Notes under the pieces: generated by a model | What the model was told of the DNA's origin: nothing | Seen by the model: only the letters and a program-made list of their open reading frames with translations | Databases searched by the model: none | Translations under genes and position numbers: made by a program | Shown here: one piece after another, positions 7,843 to 16,241 of the stretch | Layout: every line of letters starts with the position of its first letter | Position numbering within the stretch: the stretch's first letter is position 1 | NCBI GenBank assembly: GCA_012521895.1 | Contig: JAAYLK010000072.1 | Span: 1-64,000 of the forward strand | Direction of reading: 5' to 3' | Length of the DNA stretch: 64,000 bases | From: Clostridiales bacterium | Lineage (GTDB): Bacteria > Bacillota > Clostridia > Christensenellales > Aristaeellaceae

Positions 7843-7871
7843 AGCGGGGGAGCAGCAGCCTCCGCTTTTTT
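7843..7871 (+). terminator. Terminator of dnaA
   Basis: AGCGGGGG pairs with CCTCCGCT (8 bp with one G-T pair) around an 8 nt loop and is followed by a run of six T. It lies 25 nt after the dnaA stop. Confidence 0.82.
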
Positions 7872-7875
7872 GGCA

Positions 7876-7902
7876 TCAAAAAACCAGCCCGAAAGCTGGT
7901 TT
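7876..7902 (-). terminator. Terminator of the rpsF-ssb-rpsR operon
   Basis: AAACCAGC / GCTGGTTT form an 8 bp perfect stem with a 6 nt loop. Read on the minus strand it is followed by a T-run, about 20 nt after the rpsR stop. It sits back-to-back with the dnaA terminator. Confidence 0.82.
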
Positions 7903-7921
7903 TAGAAAGCAAGTTTGTTTC

Positions 7922-8179
7922 TCAGTCCGCCGAGTAGGGCATCAGCGCGATGGCACGTGCGCGTTTAATGGCCTCAGACAGCTGGCGTTGATGCTTGGCA
8001 CAGGTGCCCATCATGCGCCGGGGAGAAATCTTGCCGCGTTCGTTGATGTAGCGGCGCAGGCGGTTCACATCTTTGTAATCGATGTAGACAACCTTGTTCG
8101 CGCAAAAATCACAGACCTTGCGGCGCGGGCGTCTGCCACGCGGGCGCTGCCTGCGTTCGGCTCCTCTATTCTCTGACAT
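7922..8179 (-). CDS. rpsR: 30S ribosomal protein S18
   Basis: 85 residues. The core with [16 protein letters not shown] and the basic N-terminus is characteristic of bS18, which binds S6 and 16S rRNA on the small-subunit platform. It is the zinc-binding (C+) form: CDFC (Cys23, Cys26) and Cys60 with nearby His63 could hold a metal ion. The ATG has GAGGAG eight bases upstream. It is the last gene of the conserved rpsF-ssb-rpsR operon. Confidence 0.96.
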   Translation of the reverse strand: MSENRGAERRQRPRGRRPRRKVCDFCANKVVYIDYKDVNRLRRYINERGKISPRRMMGTCAKHQRQLSEAIKRARAIALMPYSAD

Positions 8180-8204
8180 GTTTCTGTCTCCTCACTAATA
8201 TTGC

Positions 8205-8624
8205 TTAGAATGGCAAGTCGTCGTCATCAACCCGGACAAAGCCGTTGTTTTCCTGGGGGGAGGACGTCTGGCCCGCGGGCCTGCTGTTCATTCCGCCTTC
8301 ACCTCGGGGGGTGAGGAATTCGACTTCGTCGGCATTGACTTCCAGGCTGCTGCGCTGTTGTCCGTCGTTGCCCGTGTAATGCTGCAGTGTCAGCGTGCCG
8401 GTCACCCCAACCTTTCGGCCTTTGGCCAGGTAGCGACTGCAGTGTTCGGCCTGCTGGCGCCAGGTGGTCACCCTGAAGAAATCCGCTTCAGGCTGGCCTG
8501 CTTCGGCACCCTGGCGGCCACGGCGGTTGACCGCTACCGTGAAGGTGCATACAGGCACGCCACTCTGGGTGCTGCGCAGTTCTGGGTCCCTTGTCAGGTT
8601 CCCAATCAGAAAGATCTTGTTCAT
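8205..8624 (-). CDS. ssb: Single-stranded DNA-binding protein
   Basis: 139 residues. The N-terminal OB fold (MNKIFLIGNLTRDPELR to about residue 103) binds single-stranded DNA as a tetramer. A flexible linker leads to the acidic tip DDDDLPF, which docks replication and repair partners. The chosen ATG follows AAGGAG by six bases; the longer frame overlaps rpsF. Its place between rpsF and rpsR is the standard arrangement. Confidence 0.96.
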   Translation of the reverse strand: MNKIFLIGNLTRDPELRSTQSGVPVCTFTVAVNRRGRQGAEAGQPEADFFRVTTWRQQAEHCSRYLAKGRKVGVTGTLTLQHYTGNDGQQRSSLEVNADEVEFLTPRGEGGMNSRPAGQTSSPQENNGFVRVDDDDLPF

Positions 8625-8634
8625 CAGGCTCTCC

Positions 8635-9021
8635 TTATTCCTCGGTCTGACTGGCAAGCGCTTCCAAGCCGGGTTCGGGAACTTCCGCGCTCTGGGCCTG
8701 CGGCGCGATGCGCTGCGGCGGCTTGACGTTGGAGCGTTTGTGTTCGACGCGCGTAATGAGATAACGCATTACATTCTCGTCGATCTCCATCACGCGTTCC
8801 ATCTCTTTGGGGAAGACAGACGGGGCGGAAAAATTGACCAGGACATAGTAGCCTTCGGGCTTGTCATCAACCAGATAAGCCAGCCGGCGCTTGCCCCATT
8901 CTTCAACCTTTTCCACTTTGCCTTCGTGTTGCTCAACCAGCGCGCTGTAGCGTGCGATGAGTTCCTTGCGGGCTTCTTCCTCCAGGCTCGTGTCAATGAT
9001 GTAGAGCAGTTCGTAATCCAT
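8635..9021 (-). CDS. rpsF: 30S ribosomal protein S6
   Basis: 128 residues, somewhat longer than the ~95-residue core because of a Gln/Glu/Pro-rich C-terminal tail. The core starts MDYELLYIID and contains EWGKRRLAYL and EGYYVLVNF, typical of bS6. It pairs with S18 in the 30S platform. The ATG has GGAGGTGAAAGG just before it. First gene of the operon with ssb and rpsR, with its own promoter upstream. Confidence 0.96.
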   Translation of the reverse strand: MDYELLYIIDTSLEEEARKELIARYSALVEQHEGKVEKVEEWGKRRLAYLVDDKPEGYYVLVNFSAPSVFPKEMERVMEIDENVMRYLITRVEHKRSNVKPPQRIAPQAQSAEVPEPGLEALASQTEE

Positions 9022-9087
9022 ACCTTTCACCTCCTCATGGACATATGGCGCCACGACTTGCATGGCGCAAGGATGTGCCAATTACAT

Positions 9088-9116
9088 AGTATATACGCCT
9101 TCCGCGTTCAAGGCAA
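9088..9116 (-). promoter_or_regulatory. Promoter of rpsF-ssb-rpsR
   Basis: Minus strand: TTGCCT, 17 nt spacer, TATACT, about 67 nt before the rpsF start. No terminator is seen between the L,D-transpeptidase gene and this promoter, so some read-through is possible. Confidence 0.65.
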
Positions 9117-9134
9117 GCAAAACTTTTCCAAGTA

Positions 9135-10226
9135 TCAGGGCAGTTTATGCGCCAGGTTGATGGCGTCAATCTCAGCCACGGTGCGCGGCGGCACGCAGTA
9201 GGGGCAGGCGGTCAGGCTGCTGTAATCGCCGGTGCCCAGCTCGCTGTAAGCAAACTGCGCCATGGGCTGGAATTCTTTTTTGACACCATAGCACTCGGCC
9301 GCGGAATGGTAGTTCTGCCCGCCTTTGGGGTTGTAAAACAAGGGGGTGCCTGGGTCCACATAGGCCAACTGGCGGCCGGGCAGGTCTTCCCAGATGACCA
9401 GCTTGGTGTCCATGCGCTTTCTTAAGGTGTTCCATACCCAGGTCATGTTGGTGCCCTTGGGCGTGCGCTTGCGCTGCACGCGGATGCAGCCGTGGCTGGC
9501 GCGCTCGCCCAGCACTTCCTCATACTTTTGGTAGTTTTTGTTTCCGTTACGAATGGAATGGGGCACTTCGTGCAGGATGTCCCCCCAATTGAAGCGAAGG
9601 CCCATCGCGGCGTTCAGCCCTTCCACTTCAAAGCCGCCCACCGGGCTTACCAACAGAAATTCGCCCGAGCGCGTTTCGTTGTAGGGCTGGCGCTCATTGG
9701 GAAGCCCTGTGGAAATTGCCAGTACATCATACAGTTCCCCATCTTCAAAGATGTACAGGCGCTGGTCCAGCTTGTCCACCAACAGGGCGTACTTGCCTTT
9801 GGGGGTGATGGTTTCCAGCATGTCCGTGCGGATCCAGCCCTGAACCAACTGGTTCCAGGCCTTCACCTTGCTGTCGTGGAAGGAACTGGAGTAGGTCTCC
9901 ACCAGGCTCCAGCCGTCGTCCCTTGTTTCCAGCACATGCAGGCCCTGGGAATCGCGGGTGACATCTCCCACGGGCTCGGACTTGCTGTCGGGTTCCTTGT
10001 ACAGCACCTGCTGGGACTTCTGGTTGCCCTTCACCACTGTCACGGGGGACATCAGCATCTCCCACACGGCCTTGGTGTCCGTGATGTCCATGGGGGTCTG
10101 CCAATAGCCCTTGCCATCGGTGATGTGCTTTGACGGCGCAGGAATTTCGGGGGCTGCCTGCTGCGCCATCACAGGGACATCCAACAAAAGCAGAATGGTA
10201 AGCAACAGAACCAAGGTTTTTTTCAT
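9135..10226 (-). CDS. Secreted L,D-transpeptidase (YkuD) with SH3-like domain
   Basis: 363 residues. A signal peptide (1-21, ending VMA) is followed by an SH3-like segment (about 60-135) and a YkuD catalytic domain (about 145-275). The active-site motif is SHGCIRV (Cys247, His245) with an upstream HEVPHS. Such enzymes make 3-3 cross-links in peptidoglycan. The last 70 residues hold an extra module with YHSAAEC and a terminal CPYC, which may bind metal. The ATG follows AGGAG by six bases. It lies 12 nt after uppP in one operon, joining lipid-carrier recycling with wall cross-linking. Confidence 0.93.
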   Translation of the reverse strand: MKKTLVLLLTILLLLDVPVMAQQAAPEIPAPSKHITDGKGYWQTPMDITDTKAVWEMLMSPVTVVKGNQKSQQVLYKEPDSKSEPVGDVTRDSQGLHVLETRDDGWSLVETYSSSFHDSKVKAWNQLVQGWIRTDMLETITPKGKYALLVDKLDQRLYIFEDGELYDVLAISTGLPNERQPYNETRSGEFLLVSPVGGFEVEGLNAAMGLRFNWGDILHEVPHSIRNGNKNYQKYEEVLGERASHGCIRVQRKRTPKGTNMTWVWNTLRKRMDTKLVIWEDLPGRQLAYVDPGTPLFYNPKGGQNYHSAAECYGVKKEFQPMAQFAYSELGTGDYSSLTACPYCVPPRTVAEIDAINLAHKLP

Positions 10227-10238
10227 TCAATTCTCCTG

Positions 10239-11087
10239 TTATACCGTGGGCATGCTGCCCGGGAAGGAAAGCGGGGGGAAGTCGGCAAAGCCGGTCAATT
10301 GGGCGATAATGACCAGCACGCCCACCACGGCCACATACAGCGCAAACTTGTAAAAGCTGATGCGCTCGATGAGCTTGAGCATGTAGCGGATGGCCAGGTA
10401 TCCAAAGATGGCGGCGAACACCAGCCCGATGATGGATTCAACGGAGAACAGGGAGGACAGGCCGTATTGCTCCACCGCGTCCTTGCCTTCCACGATGAAG
10501 CTGCCCAGGATGGCGGGCGCTGACATCATGAAGGAAAACTTGGCGGCGGTCTTCCGGTTCAGCCCGGACAGGATGCCGCCCAGCAGGGTGGAGCCGCTGC
10601 GGCTGACGCCCGGCAGCAGGGCGATGCCCTGGAACACGCCCATGGTGACGGCGGTGGGGATGTCCACCTCATCCTTCCGGCGCTCGTGCTTGGCGTTTTT
10701 GCCCAGCACCTCAATCAGCACCAGGAAGACAGCGGTAATCAGGAAGGAAATGCCCAGGAACCAGCCGGTGAACAGCCCGTCCACAATGTCCCCCAGCACT
10801 ACTTTTACAAGCAGGGCCGGCAGGGAGGCGATGAACAACAGCAGCAGGGTGCGGTTTTTAATGGGGTGCAGCAGCATGTCCACCCAGTCCCGCCAGAAAA
10901 TGGCCATCACAGCAATCAGGGTGCCCATGTGCAGCATGACATAAAACGCGATGCTGGACCCGTCCTGCGTGTACCCCAGCAAACCCAGCAGCTTCTCCGC
11001 CACAATCAGGTGCCCGGAGGAGGAGATGGGCAAAAACTCTGCCAAGCCCTGGACAATGCCCATCAGGGCTGAAAACAACACATCCAT
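10239..11087 (-). CDS. uppP: Undecaprenyl-diphosphatase (BacA/UppP)
   Basis: 282 residues with about eight membrane helices. It dephosphorylates undecaprenyl diphosphate so that the lipid carrier can be reused for peptidoglycan synthesis; loss often raises bacitracin sensitivity. Both family motifs are intact: GLAEFLPISSSGHL near the N-terminus and LPGVSRSGSTLL in the second half. The ATG is preceded by AAAGGGA. It is first in a two-gene unit with the L,D-transpeptidase. Confidence 0.96.
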   Translation of the reverse strand: MDVLFSALMGIVQGLAEFLPISSSGHLIVAEKLLGLLGYTQDGSSIAFYVMLHMGTLIAVMAIFWRDWVDMLLHPIKNRTLLLLFIASLPALLVKVVLGDIVDGLFTGWFLGISFLITAVFLVLIEVLGKNAKHERRKDEVDIPTAVTMGVFQGIALLPGVSRSGSTLLGGILSGLNRKTAAKFSFMMSAPAILGSFIVEGKDAVEQYGLSSLFSVESIIGLVFAAIFGYLAIRYMLKLIERISFYKFALYVAVVGVLVIIAQLTGFADFPPLSFPGSMPTV

Positions 11088-11133
11088 TGTTCGTCCCTTT
11101 CTTGCCGCGCGCTCTCTTTAGCCGGGCGCACCC

Positions 11134-11163
11134 ATTTTACCCCTGAAGGCTTGACGCCGTCAA
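11134..11163 (-). promoter_or_regulatory. Promoter of uppP
   Basis: Minus strand: TTGACG, 18 nt spacer, TAAAAT. The -35 hexamer lies in a 13 bp palindrome (TTGACGCCGTCAA), itself inside a longer inverted repeat (AAGGCTTG / CAAGCCTT) that spans the end of the small upstream gene. This may be an operator or the 3' hairpin of that gene. Confidence 0.6.
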
Positions 11164-11175
11164 ACCGGGCAAGCC

Positions 11176-11340
11176 TTATGTCTCAAGGTCCTGGCGTGTG
11201 TCCTTGCGGCGCTTGTACTCCTTTTTGTCCGGCTTTACCCGGCTGACAGGCGAAAAGCCCCAGGTCACCCGGCGTTCAAGGTTCATCCGGCGTTTTGCCT
11301 TCTTGCTCAATTTGCTTGTACTGATCATCTTCTTTGCCAT
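11176..11340 (-). CDS. Small basic protein (54 residues), conserved type
   Basis: This open frame encodes a very basic 54-residue protein. It begins MAKKMISTSKLSKKAKR, has VTWGFSPVSRVKPDKKEY in the middle and ends with charged residues. GGAGG lies 12 nt before the ATG. The central W-G-F-x-P-V-x-R-V pattern recalls small conserved proteins of clostridia without known function (from memory, not searched). The charge suggests nucleic acid or ribosome binding. It is followed by uppP on the same strand, which has its own promoter. Confidence 0.6.
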   Translation of the reverse strand: MAKKMISTSKLSKKAKRRMNLERRVTWGFSPVSRVKPDKKEYKRRKDTRQDLET

Positions 11341-11368
11341 AAAAAGAGTATACCCTCCGGGATTTTCC

Positions 11369-11397
11369 TTGAATGACGCGGCTCAAACCAGTATACT
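11369..11397 (+). promoter_or_regulatory. Promoter of the MATE-YhhN operon
   Basis: TTGAAT, 17 nt spacer, TATACT, about 31 nt before the MATE start codon. Confidence 0.68.
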
Positions 11398-11427
11398 TTC
11401 TATCTATTAAGGTAAAGAAGGTTGTTC

Positions 11428-12894
11428 ATGCAAAGACTTAAGCAGTTGTTCGCACCAAGAAACATGACCTCCGGCGCGCCCTGGCGGCGCATCCTGGAGT
11501 TTGCCATCCCCATGCTCATTGGCAACATCGCCCAGCAGCTCTACGCCGCGACGGACTCGGTGGTGGTGGGCCGCTTCATGGAGCAAGGCGGCGGGGAGGG
11601 CGTGCGCGCCCTGGCCTCCGTGGGCAGTTCCGGCCCGGTGCTGATGTTTATGCTGGCCTTGTTTGTGGGCATTTCCACAGGCGCCGGCATCCTTGTGTCC
11701 CAGTATTTTGGGGCCAAGGACAGGAGGATGCTCAGCATCACCATCGGCAACTGCCTGACCTTGACCGCCATCGTGTCTGTCATCATTGGCGTTCTGGGCG
11801 TGCTGCTGTCCCCGGCCATCCTGCGTGCCTTGCAAACCCCGGTGGCAATTTTTGAGGATGCCGTCGCCTACCTGGTCATCTACTTTATCGGCATCGCGGG
11901 TTTTACCTATTACAATGTGCTTTCCGGCATCCTGCGCGGCATGGGGGACAGTTTTTCCGCCCTCGGTTTTCTCTTGCTGACAAGCGCTTTGAACATCGCG
12001 CTGGACCTGCTGTTTGTCATCGTCTTCAAGATGGGCGTTCCCGGCGTCGCCTGGGCCACCATCATCTCCCAGGCCATCTCCGCTGTCCTGTGCTATGTCA
12101 AGCTGTCCCGGATGCGGGAGACCTTTGACATCAACCGCGACAGCGTCAGGCTGCACAAGCCCATCGTCAAGGACATCGTCCGCCTTGGCATGCCCTCAGG
12201 CATCACCCAGGCCATCTTCTCCATGGCGATGATCCTGGTGCAGCGCCTGCAGAACTCCTTTGGCCCTGACATCATTGCCGCCGCGGTCATCTCCATGCGC
12301 GTGGACGGCTTTGCCATGATGCCCAATTTCTCCTTTGGCATGGCGATGACCACCTACACAGGGCAAAACATCGGTGCTAAAAAACTGGACCGCGTGCAGC
12401 GTGGCGCCAAGCAGGGCGTGTTCATGGCGCTGGGTGTTGCCACCTTGATGACCATCTCCATCCTGATCTTTGGCCATGACATCATGAGTCTGTTCACCCA
12501 TCAGGAGCATGTGCTGCAGTTGAGCATGCGCTTCATGCGCATCCTGGCGCCGGGTTTCATCGCCATGGCGGTGCTGCAGAGCCTGTCCGGCGTGATGCGC
12601 GGGGCGGGGGACGCGATGACGCCCATGTGGATTTCATTGATTACCTCCGTCGGCATCCGCGTGCCCCTGGCCTACCTGTTGGTCAACCTGTCCAAGTCAC
12701 CGGAAAACGGCATGCTGGGCAACCCGGAGATGTTATACTATGCGATGCTTGCCACCTGGATGACAGGCGCTTTGATCAATGTGCTGGCCTACCGCTTTGG
12801 CCGCTGGCGCAAGAAGGCGCAACTGCGCATGGCGGAGATGGCCAGCCAGTCGGAGGAGGCCGCCAGCGAGGTCGCTGCCGCCGACATCCTGTGA
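11428..12894 (+). CDS. MATE family efflux transporter
   Basis: 488 residues with 12 predicted helices in two repeats. Typical MATE features are the N-terminal ILEFAIPMLIGNIAQQLY, the VVVGRF segment, GILRGMGDS at the end of the first half and the matching SLSGVMRGAGDAMTP in the second. MATE proteins export cationic drugs or metabolites by sodium or proton antiport. The start ATG (MQRLKQ) follows AGAAGG by six bases; an in-frame TTG two codons earlier is less likely. The stop overlaps the GTG of the YhhN gene, so the two are translationally coupled. Substrate unknown. Confidence 0.93.
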   Translation: MQRLKQLFAPRNMTSGAPWRRILEFAIPMLIGNIAQQLYAATDSVVVGRFMEQGGGEGVRALASVGSSGPVLMFMLALFVGISTGAGILVSQYFGAKDRRMLSITIGNCLTLTAIVSVIIGVLGVLLSPAILRALQTPVAIFEDAVAYLVIYFIGIAGFTYYNVLSGILRGMGDSFSALGFLLLTSALNIALDLLFVIVFKMGVPGVAWATIISQAISAVLCYVKLSRMRETFDINRDSVRLHKPIVKDIVRLGMPSGITQAIFSMAMILVQRLQNSFGPDIIAAAVISMRVDGFAMMPNFSFGMAMTTYTGQNIGAKKLDRVQRGAKQGVFMALGVATLMTISILIFGHDIMSLFTHQEHVLQLSMRFMRILAPGFIAMAVLQSLSGVMRGAGDAMTPMWISLITSVGIRVPLAYLLVNLSKSPENGMLGNPEMLYYAMLATWMTGALINVLAYRFGRWRKKAQLRMAEMASQSEEAASEVAAADIL

Positions 12895-13520
12895 CCGGCC
12901 AACTGGGCTTTACCCTGTCCATCCTGGCGCTGATGCTGCTGTGCGGTTTCACCTACCAGGTGGCATGTGAGAAACAATGGTACTCAAAGGCGGCGCGCCT
13001 TTTCTTCAAGGGCGTTACCACGCTGTTTGCCAGCCTGCTGGCCTTCTACGCCTACTGGCAGACAGGGGAGCAGGCTGCCCTTCTCATGGCGGTTGGCATC
13101 CTGCTGTGCGCCATGGCGGATGTGCTGCTGGAACTCAATTTCCTGATGGGCACGGCCTGTTTCGCGGCCGGGCACCTGATGTACCTGGTGTCCTTCTTTC
13201 AAAAGCAGACGCCGGGCCTGCCCTCCCTCCTGCTGTTTTTGCTGCTGGCAAGCATCAGCACCTATGTAGTCCATCATTACAAAAAGCAGGCGGCGTTCAA
13301 CCTCCTGCCTTTTTATGCCTATTCCCTGGTGATTGCCGCCATGGTCGCGGCGGCGCTGGCCCAGCATCCCCTGGTCTTTCTGGGGGCTGCGCTGTTTGCC
13401 GCTTCTGATGGCATCATCGCCCGCAGACTGCTCAACCCGGGCAAAGACCCCTGGGACCGCGCCTGCATCGCTTTGTATTATGCCGCGCAGTTTATCCTGG
13501 CGGCCACTTTGCTGCTGTAA
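12891..13520 (+). CDS. YhhN/TMEM86 family membrane protein (lysoplasmalogenase-like)
   Basis: 209 residues, about eight hydrophobic helices. The sequence carries family features such as KGVTTLFASLLAF, MADVLLEL and GAALFAASDGIIA, where conserved Asp residues sit in membrane helices. Characterised relatives (TMEM86B and some bacterial YhhN proteins) cleave the vinyl-ether bond of lysoplasmalogens. Plasmalogens occur in many anaerobes, so that role is plausible but not shown. The start is the GTG overlapping the MATE stop (GTGA). The open frame reads 88 codons further upstream only because it shadows the MATE gene. Confidence 0.8.
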   Translation: MTGQLGFTLSILALMLLCGFTYQVACEKQWYSKAARLFFKGVTTLFASLLAFYAYWQTGEQAALLMAVGILLCAMADVLLELNFLMGTACFAAGHLMYLVSFFQKQTPGLPSLLLFLLLASISTYVVHHYKKQAAFNLLPFYAYSLVIAAMVAAALAQHPLVFLGAALFAASDGIIARRLLNPGKDPWDRACIALYYAAQFILAATLLL

Positions 13521-13524
13521 TCCC

Positions 13525-13553
13525 TTATCAGCCCAAGTAAAAACGTGTATACT
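13525..13553 (+). promoter_or_regulatory. Promoter of the membrane alpha/beta hydrolase gene
   Basis: TTATCA, 17 nt spacer, TATACT, 40 nt before the start codon and directly after the YhhN stop. Confidence 0.6.
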
Positions 13554-13592
13554 CTCATGGAAGCATCCAAGTTCATTTCGAAGGAGTTCTCC

Positions 13593-14684
13593 ATGAGCAT
13601 GTCAAAAAAACGCCCCACCTTCCTGCGCCTGGTGATCAGCCTGCTGCTGGGTGCCTTAATCAGCGGCGGCATCCTGTTCTGGGCCCAGCCGCATTACCAG
13701 GCCTTTGCGGACGCAAGCATTTTTTCGCAGCCCTTTCTTATCATCGCCGGCATCGCGGCGCTGGTCATCGCGCTGTTTTTGTTCATCCCGGCGCAAAAGC
13801 CGCTGCGCCTGTTCAAGTGGCTGTTCCGCATCGTCATCCTGGCGGTCGTGGTGGCTTTGATTTTCGGCCTGGGCGGCTTCTATGTAGCCCAGGATGATTT
13901 CATCTACATGGAAGGCCGCCGTGAAATCAACGCGGAGGCCGCGCTGGCACAGAATCCCCAGGTGGAAGAAGTGCTTGTCAAAGGCGAAAAGGGCGAGCAA
14001 TACCAGGGCTATGTATTGAAAAGCGCCGAACAAAGCGCAGGCCTGATCCTCTACTTTGGCGGCAATGGGGAGCTGGCCGCCGGCAGGATTCATACCCTGG
14101 TGCGCGACAATGCCGCCGCCATCCTAAGCGGGCTTGACTTCATGATGATTGACTACCCGGGCTATGGCCAAAGCCAGGGCAAGCCCAGCGAGGACAGCGT
14201 CATGGACATGGCGCGCGCAGCCTATGCGGCTGCCAAGCTCCGCGCGGGGGACAAGCCCCTGGTGCTGGCCGGGTGGAGCCTGGGCACGGGTGCCGCCACC
14301 GCGCTGGCGGAGGAAAACCTGGCGGCAGGGCTGGTGCTGATGGCGCCGTTTTACAACGGTACGGAGCTGGTCAACAGCTATATTCAGAACCAATTTGATG
14401 TGGAGGAAGGCTTGTTCTCCCGCGTGCCCACCTGGTTGGTGCGCAACAAGTACGAAAACGACGAGCGCGCCCGCGAGACCACCATCCCGGTCCTGGTGCT
14501 GGGCGGCAAGCAGGACAGCCTGATTCCAGTAATACAGGCGGAAAACCTCAGCCGCCAATATGCCAACGCCCAGCTGGAGCTGCTGGAGGGCGGCCACACC
14601 GCGCCCTGGAGCGAGATGCAGTCCTTCCAGTCCATGGCGGCCTTCCTGCGGCAGGTTGTGAGCGCGCAGGTGCTTGCGCCCTAA
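13593..14684 (+). CDS. Membrane-anchored alpha/beta hydrolase
   Basis: 363 residues. Three hydrophobic helices (about 11-30, 46-65, 76-97) precede an alpha/beta hydrolase domain of the BEM46/ABHD type. The nucleophile elbow is GWSLGTG (Ser229), with probable acid Asp308 (GGKQDS) and base His335 (GGHTAP). The oxyanion region is YFGGNGE. The natural substrate, perhaps a lipid or acyl ester, cannot be told. The ATG follows AAGGAG by six bases, and the gene has its own promoter and a terminator after it. Confidence 0.87.
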   Translation: MSMSKKRPTFLRLVISLLLGALISGGILFWAQPHYQAFADASIFSQPFLIIAGIAALVIALFLFIPAQKPLRLFKWLFRIVILAVVVALIFGLGGFYVAQDDFIYMEGRREINAEAALAQNPQVEEVLVKGEKGEQYQGYVLKSAEQSAGLILYFGGNGELAAGRIHTLVRDNAAAILSGLDFMMIDYPGYGQSQGKPSEDSVMDMARAAYAAAKLRAGDKPLVLAGWSLGTGAATALAEENLAAGLVLMAPFYNGTELVNSYIQNQFDVEEGLFSRVPTWLVRNKYENDERARETTIPVLVLGGKQDSLIPVIQAENLSRQYANAQLELLEGGHTAPWSEMQSFQSMAAFLRQVVSAQVLAP

Positions 14685-14704
14685 ACGCCATCTGATGTAA
14701 ACAA

Positions 14705-14732
14705 AGAGGCCGCCATCGCTGGCGGCTTCCTT
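14705..14732. terminator. Shared terminator between convergent genes
   Basis: GCCGCCA / TGGCGGC form a 7 bp stem with a tetraloop, extended by partial pairing of purines and pyrimidines on each side. It lies between the convergent hydrolase and solute-binding-protein genes and may work in both directions, although the T-tracts are imperfect. Confidence 0.6.
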
Positions 14733-14770
14733 GTTTGCCCGGGTTGATGCCGGGTCAGTTTTTAGAAGAA

Positions 14771-16201
14771 TTACTTCGCGAAGAAGGCATCGACCTGCTT
14801 CTGGAACTCTTCCATCACGGTGTCAAAACCAACCGCGCGTATTTCATCCATCATCGCGGGGACGATTTCAGTGGGCTCGGCGGTGCCGGTGATGAGCTCG
14901 GACAGGTACTTCTCATAGGTGGCTTTGATCAGGGCCAGCTCGTCTTCGATGTTGGAGCGATCCAGGTTGAAGCCCATCAGGACGCTGGGAACGGCGTTGT
15001 CGTTCACCCAGGAAATCCCGGTGAAGAGGTCGGGGTTGGCGGTGGTGGGGGTCAGGATGGCGTGGTTGGCCTGGGTGTAGCGCGCCCAGGGCCAGGGCTT
15101 GTCGTTGTTCTGCTCGACCAGGCCATCTTTGTACTCAAAGTTGACGCCCTCTTCACCGTAGCAGATCATGTCGCGCAGTTTCGTGTCGGTGTTGACCAAC
15201 TCCAGGAATTTCATGACCAGTTCGGGGTTTTTGGCACCCGCATAGACGCCGTTCATTGAACCCATGATGGAGCCAGCGCTGGCGATGGGGCCGATGAAGG
15301 GCTGGGTCAGCCCGGTGTAGGTACGGGATTCCTTGGTGGCTTCATCTTCCTTGGTATAGGTCCAGGCACCAGCCCAGCCCTGGGCTACATAGAAGGGCAG
15401 ATTGCTGCCGGCTTCTGCCAGGGTGGCGGCATCGGCGTTGATGATGCCGTCGTTGTACCAGGTGTGCAACTGTTCCAGGTTCTTCATGATTTCTTCGGTT
15501 TCAAACACAGAGACAACCTTGCGCCCTTCGTCGTCATAACGCACGCCCATGACTGGCACGCCGACACCGGCGCCATCATACACGTCCAGCATGTGATAGG
15601 CGCCGCCCTTGTTAAGTTTAAAGGGGGATTCAATGGGGGCAACCTTATCGTTGCCTTCCTTCATTTTACGGAAGATGGGGTCAAGGTCTGCCAGAGTTTT
15701 TACCCCGGAGATATCCAGCTCCAGGCCTTCAATGACTTCAGGGTCAAACACAAAGAAGTGGGCCAGGGCGGAGTCCTTCAGGGTGGGCACGGCATAGATT
15801 TTGCCGTCGATGGTGATGGCATCCCAGAAGCTGGCGGGAACGACGTCACGCAGCGCGGGCACGTTGTCAAGCAGGGGCTTGATGTCCAGCAGCACGCCCT
15901 TGGCGATGTCGGCCGCGTAGCTGCCGCCGTCGGTGAAGATGATGTCAAAATACTCACCGCCGTTGATGATGGCGTTGCGGCGGTCGCCGTAGGCGCCCCA
16001 GGACAGGATGTCGGCAGTCAGCGTGGCGCCGATTTTCTCGGTCAGGTACGCGTCAACCTTGGCTTTCCAGCTCTCATAGTTCTCGGGCATGCCGCCGCCC
16101 AGGGAGACCCAGGTGACATTCTCGGCAGACTCGGCCAAGGCCAGAGGCGCCAGGGACAGCAGCATCAGCGCCGCCAGGAGCAGGGACAGGGTCTTTCTCA
16201 T
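14771..16201 (-). CDS. Extracellular solute-binding protein of a carbohydrate ABC importer
   Basis: 476 residues. A clear signal peptide (about 1-24, ending APLALA) is followed by a family 1 solute-binding fold, like the LplA/YtcQ proteins that serve oligosaccharide importers. The signal peptide has no lipobox cysteine. The ATG is preceded by AAGGAGG at 12 nt, slightly long. The gene is third after two permease genes; an imperfect hairpin lies in the 70 nt gap before it. The carbohydrate is not predictable from sequence, although the size suits oligosaccharides or glycan fragments. Confidence 0.88.
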   Translation of the reverse strand: MRKTLSLLLAALMLLSLAPLALAESAENVTWVSLGGGMPENYESWKAKVDAYLTEKIGATLTADILSWGAYGDRRNAIINGGEYFDIIFTDGGSYAADIAKGVLLDIKPLLDNVPALRDVVPASFWDAITIDGKIYAVPTLKDSALAHFFVFDPEVIEGLELDISGVKTLADLDPIFRKMKEGNDKVAPIESPFKLNKGGAYHMLDVYDGAGVGVPVMGVRYDDEGRKVVSVFETEEIMKNLEQLHTWYNDGIINADAATLAEAGSNLPFYVAQGWAGAWTYTKEDEATKESRTYTGLTQPFIGPIASAGSIMGSMNGVYAGAKNPELVMKFLELVNTDTKLRDMICYGEEGVNFEYKDGLVEQNNDKPWPWARYTQANHAILTPTTANPDLFTGISWVNDNAVPSVLMGFNLDRSNIEDELALIKATYEKYLSELITGTAEPTEIVPAMMDEIRAVGFDTVMEEFQKQVDAFFAK

Positions 16202-16241
16202 AAGACAGGGGTTCCTCCTTGAAAAATAATGGGAATCTATG

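Noticed and set aside
12627-12890. 88-codon upstream extension of the YhhN frame
   Set aside because: It lies wholly inside the MATE gene in another frame; the GTG at the MATE stop is the sensible start.
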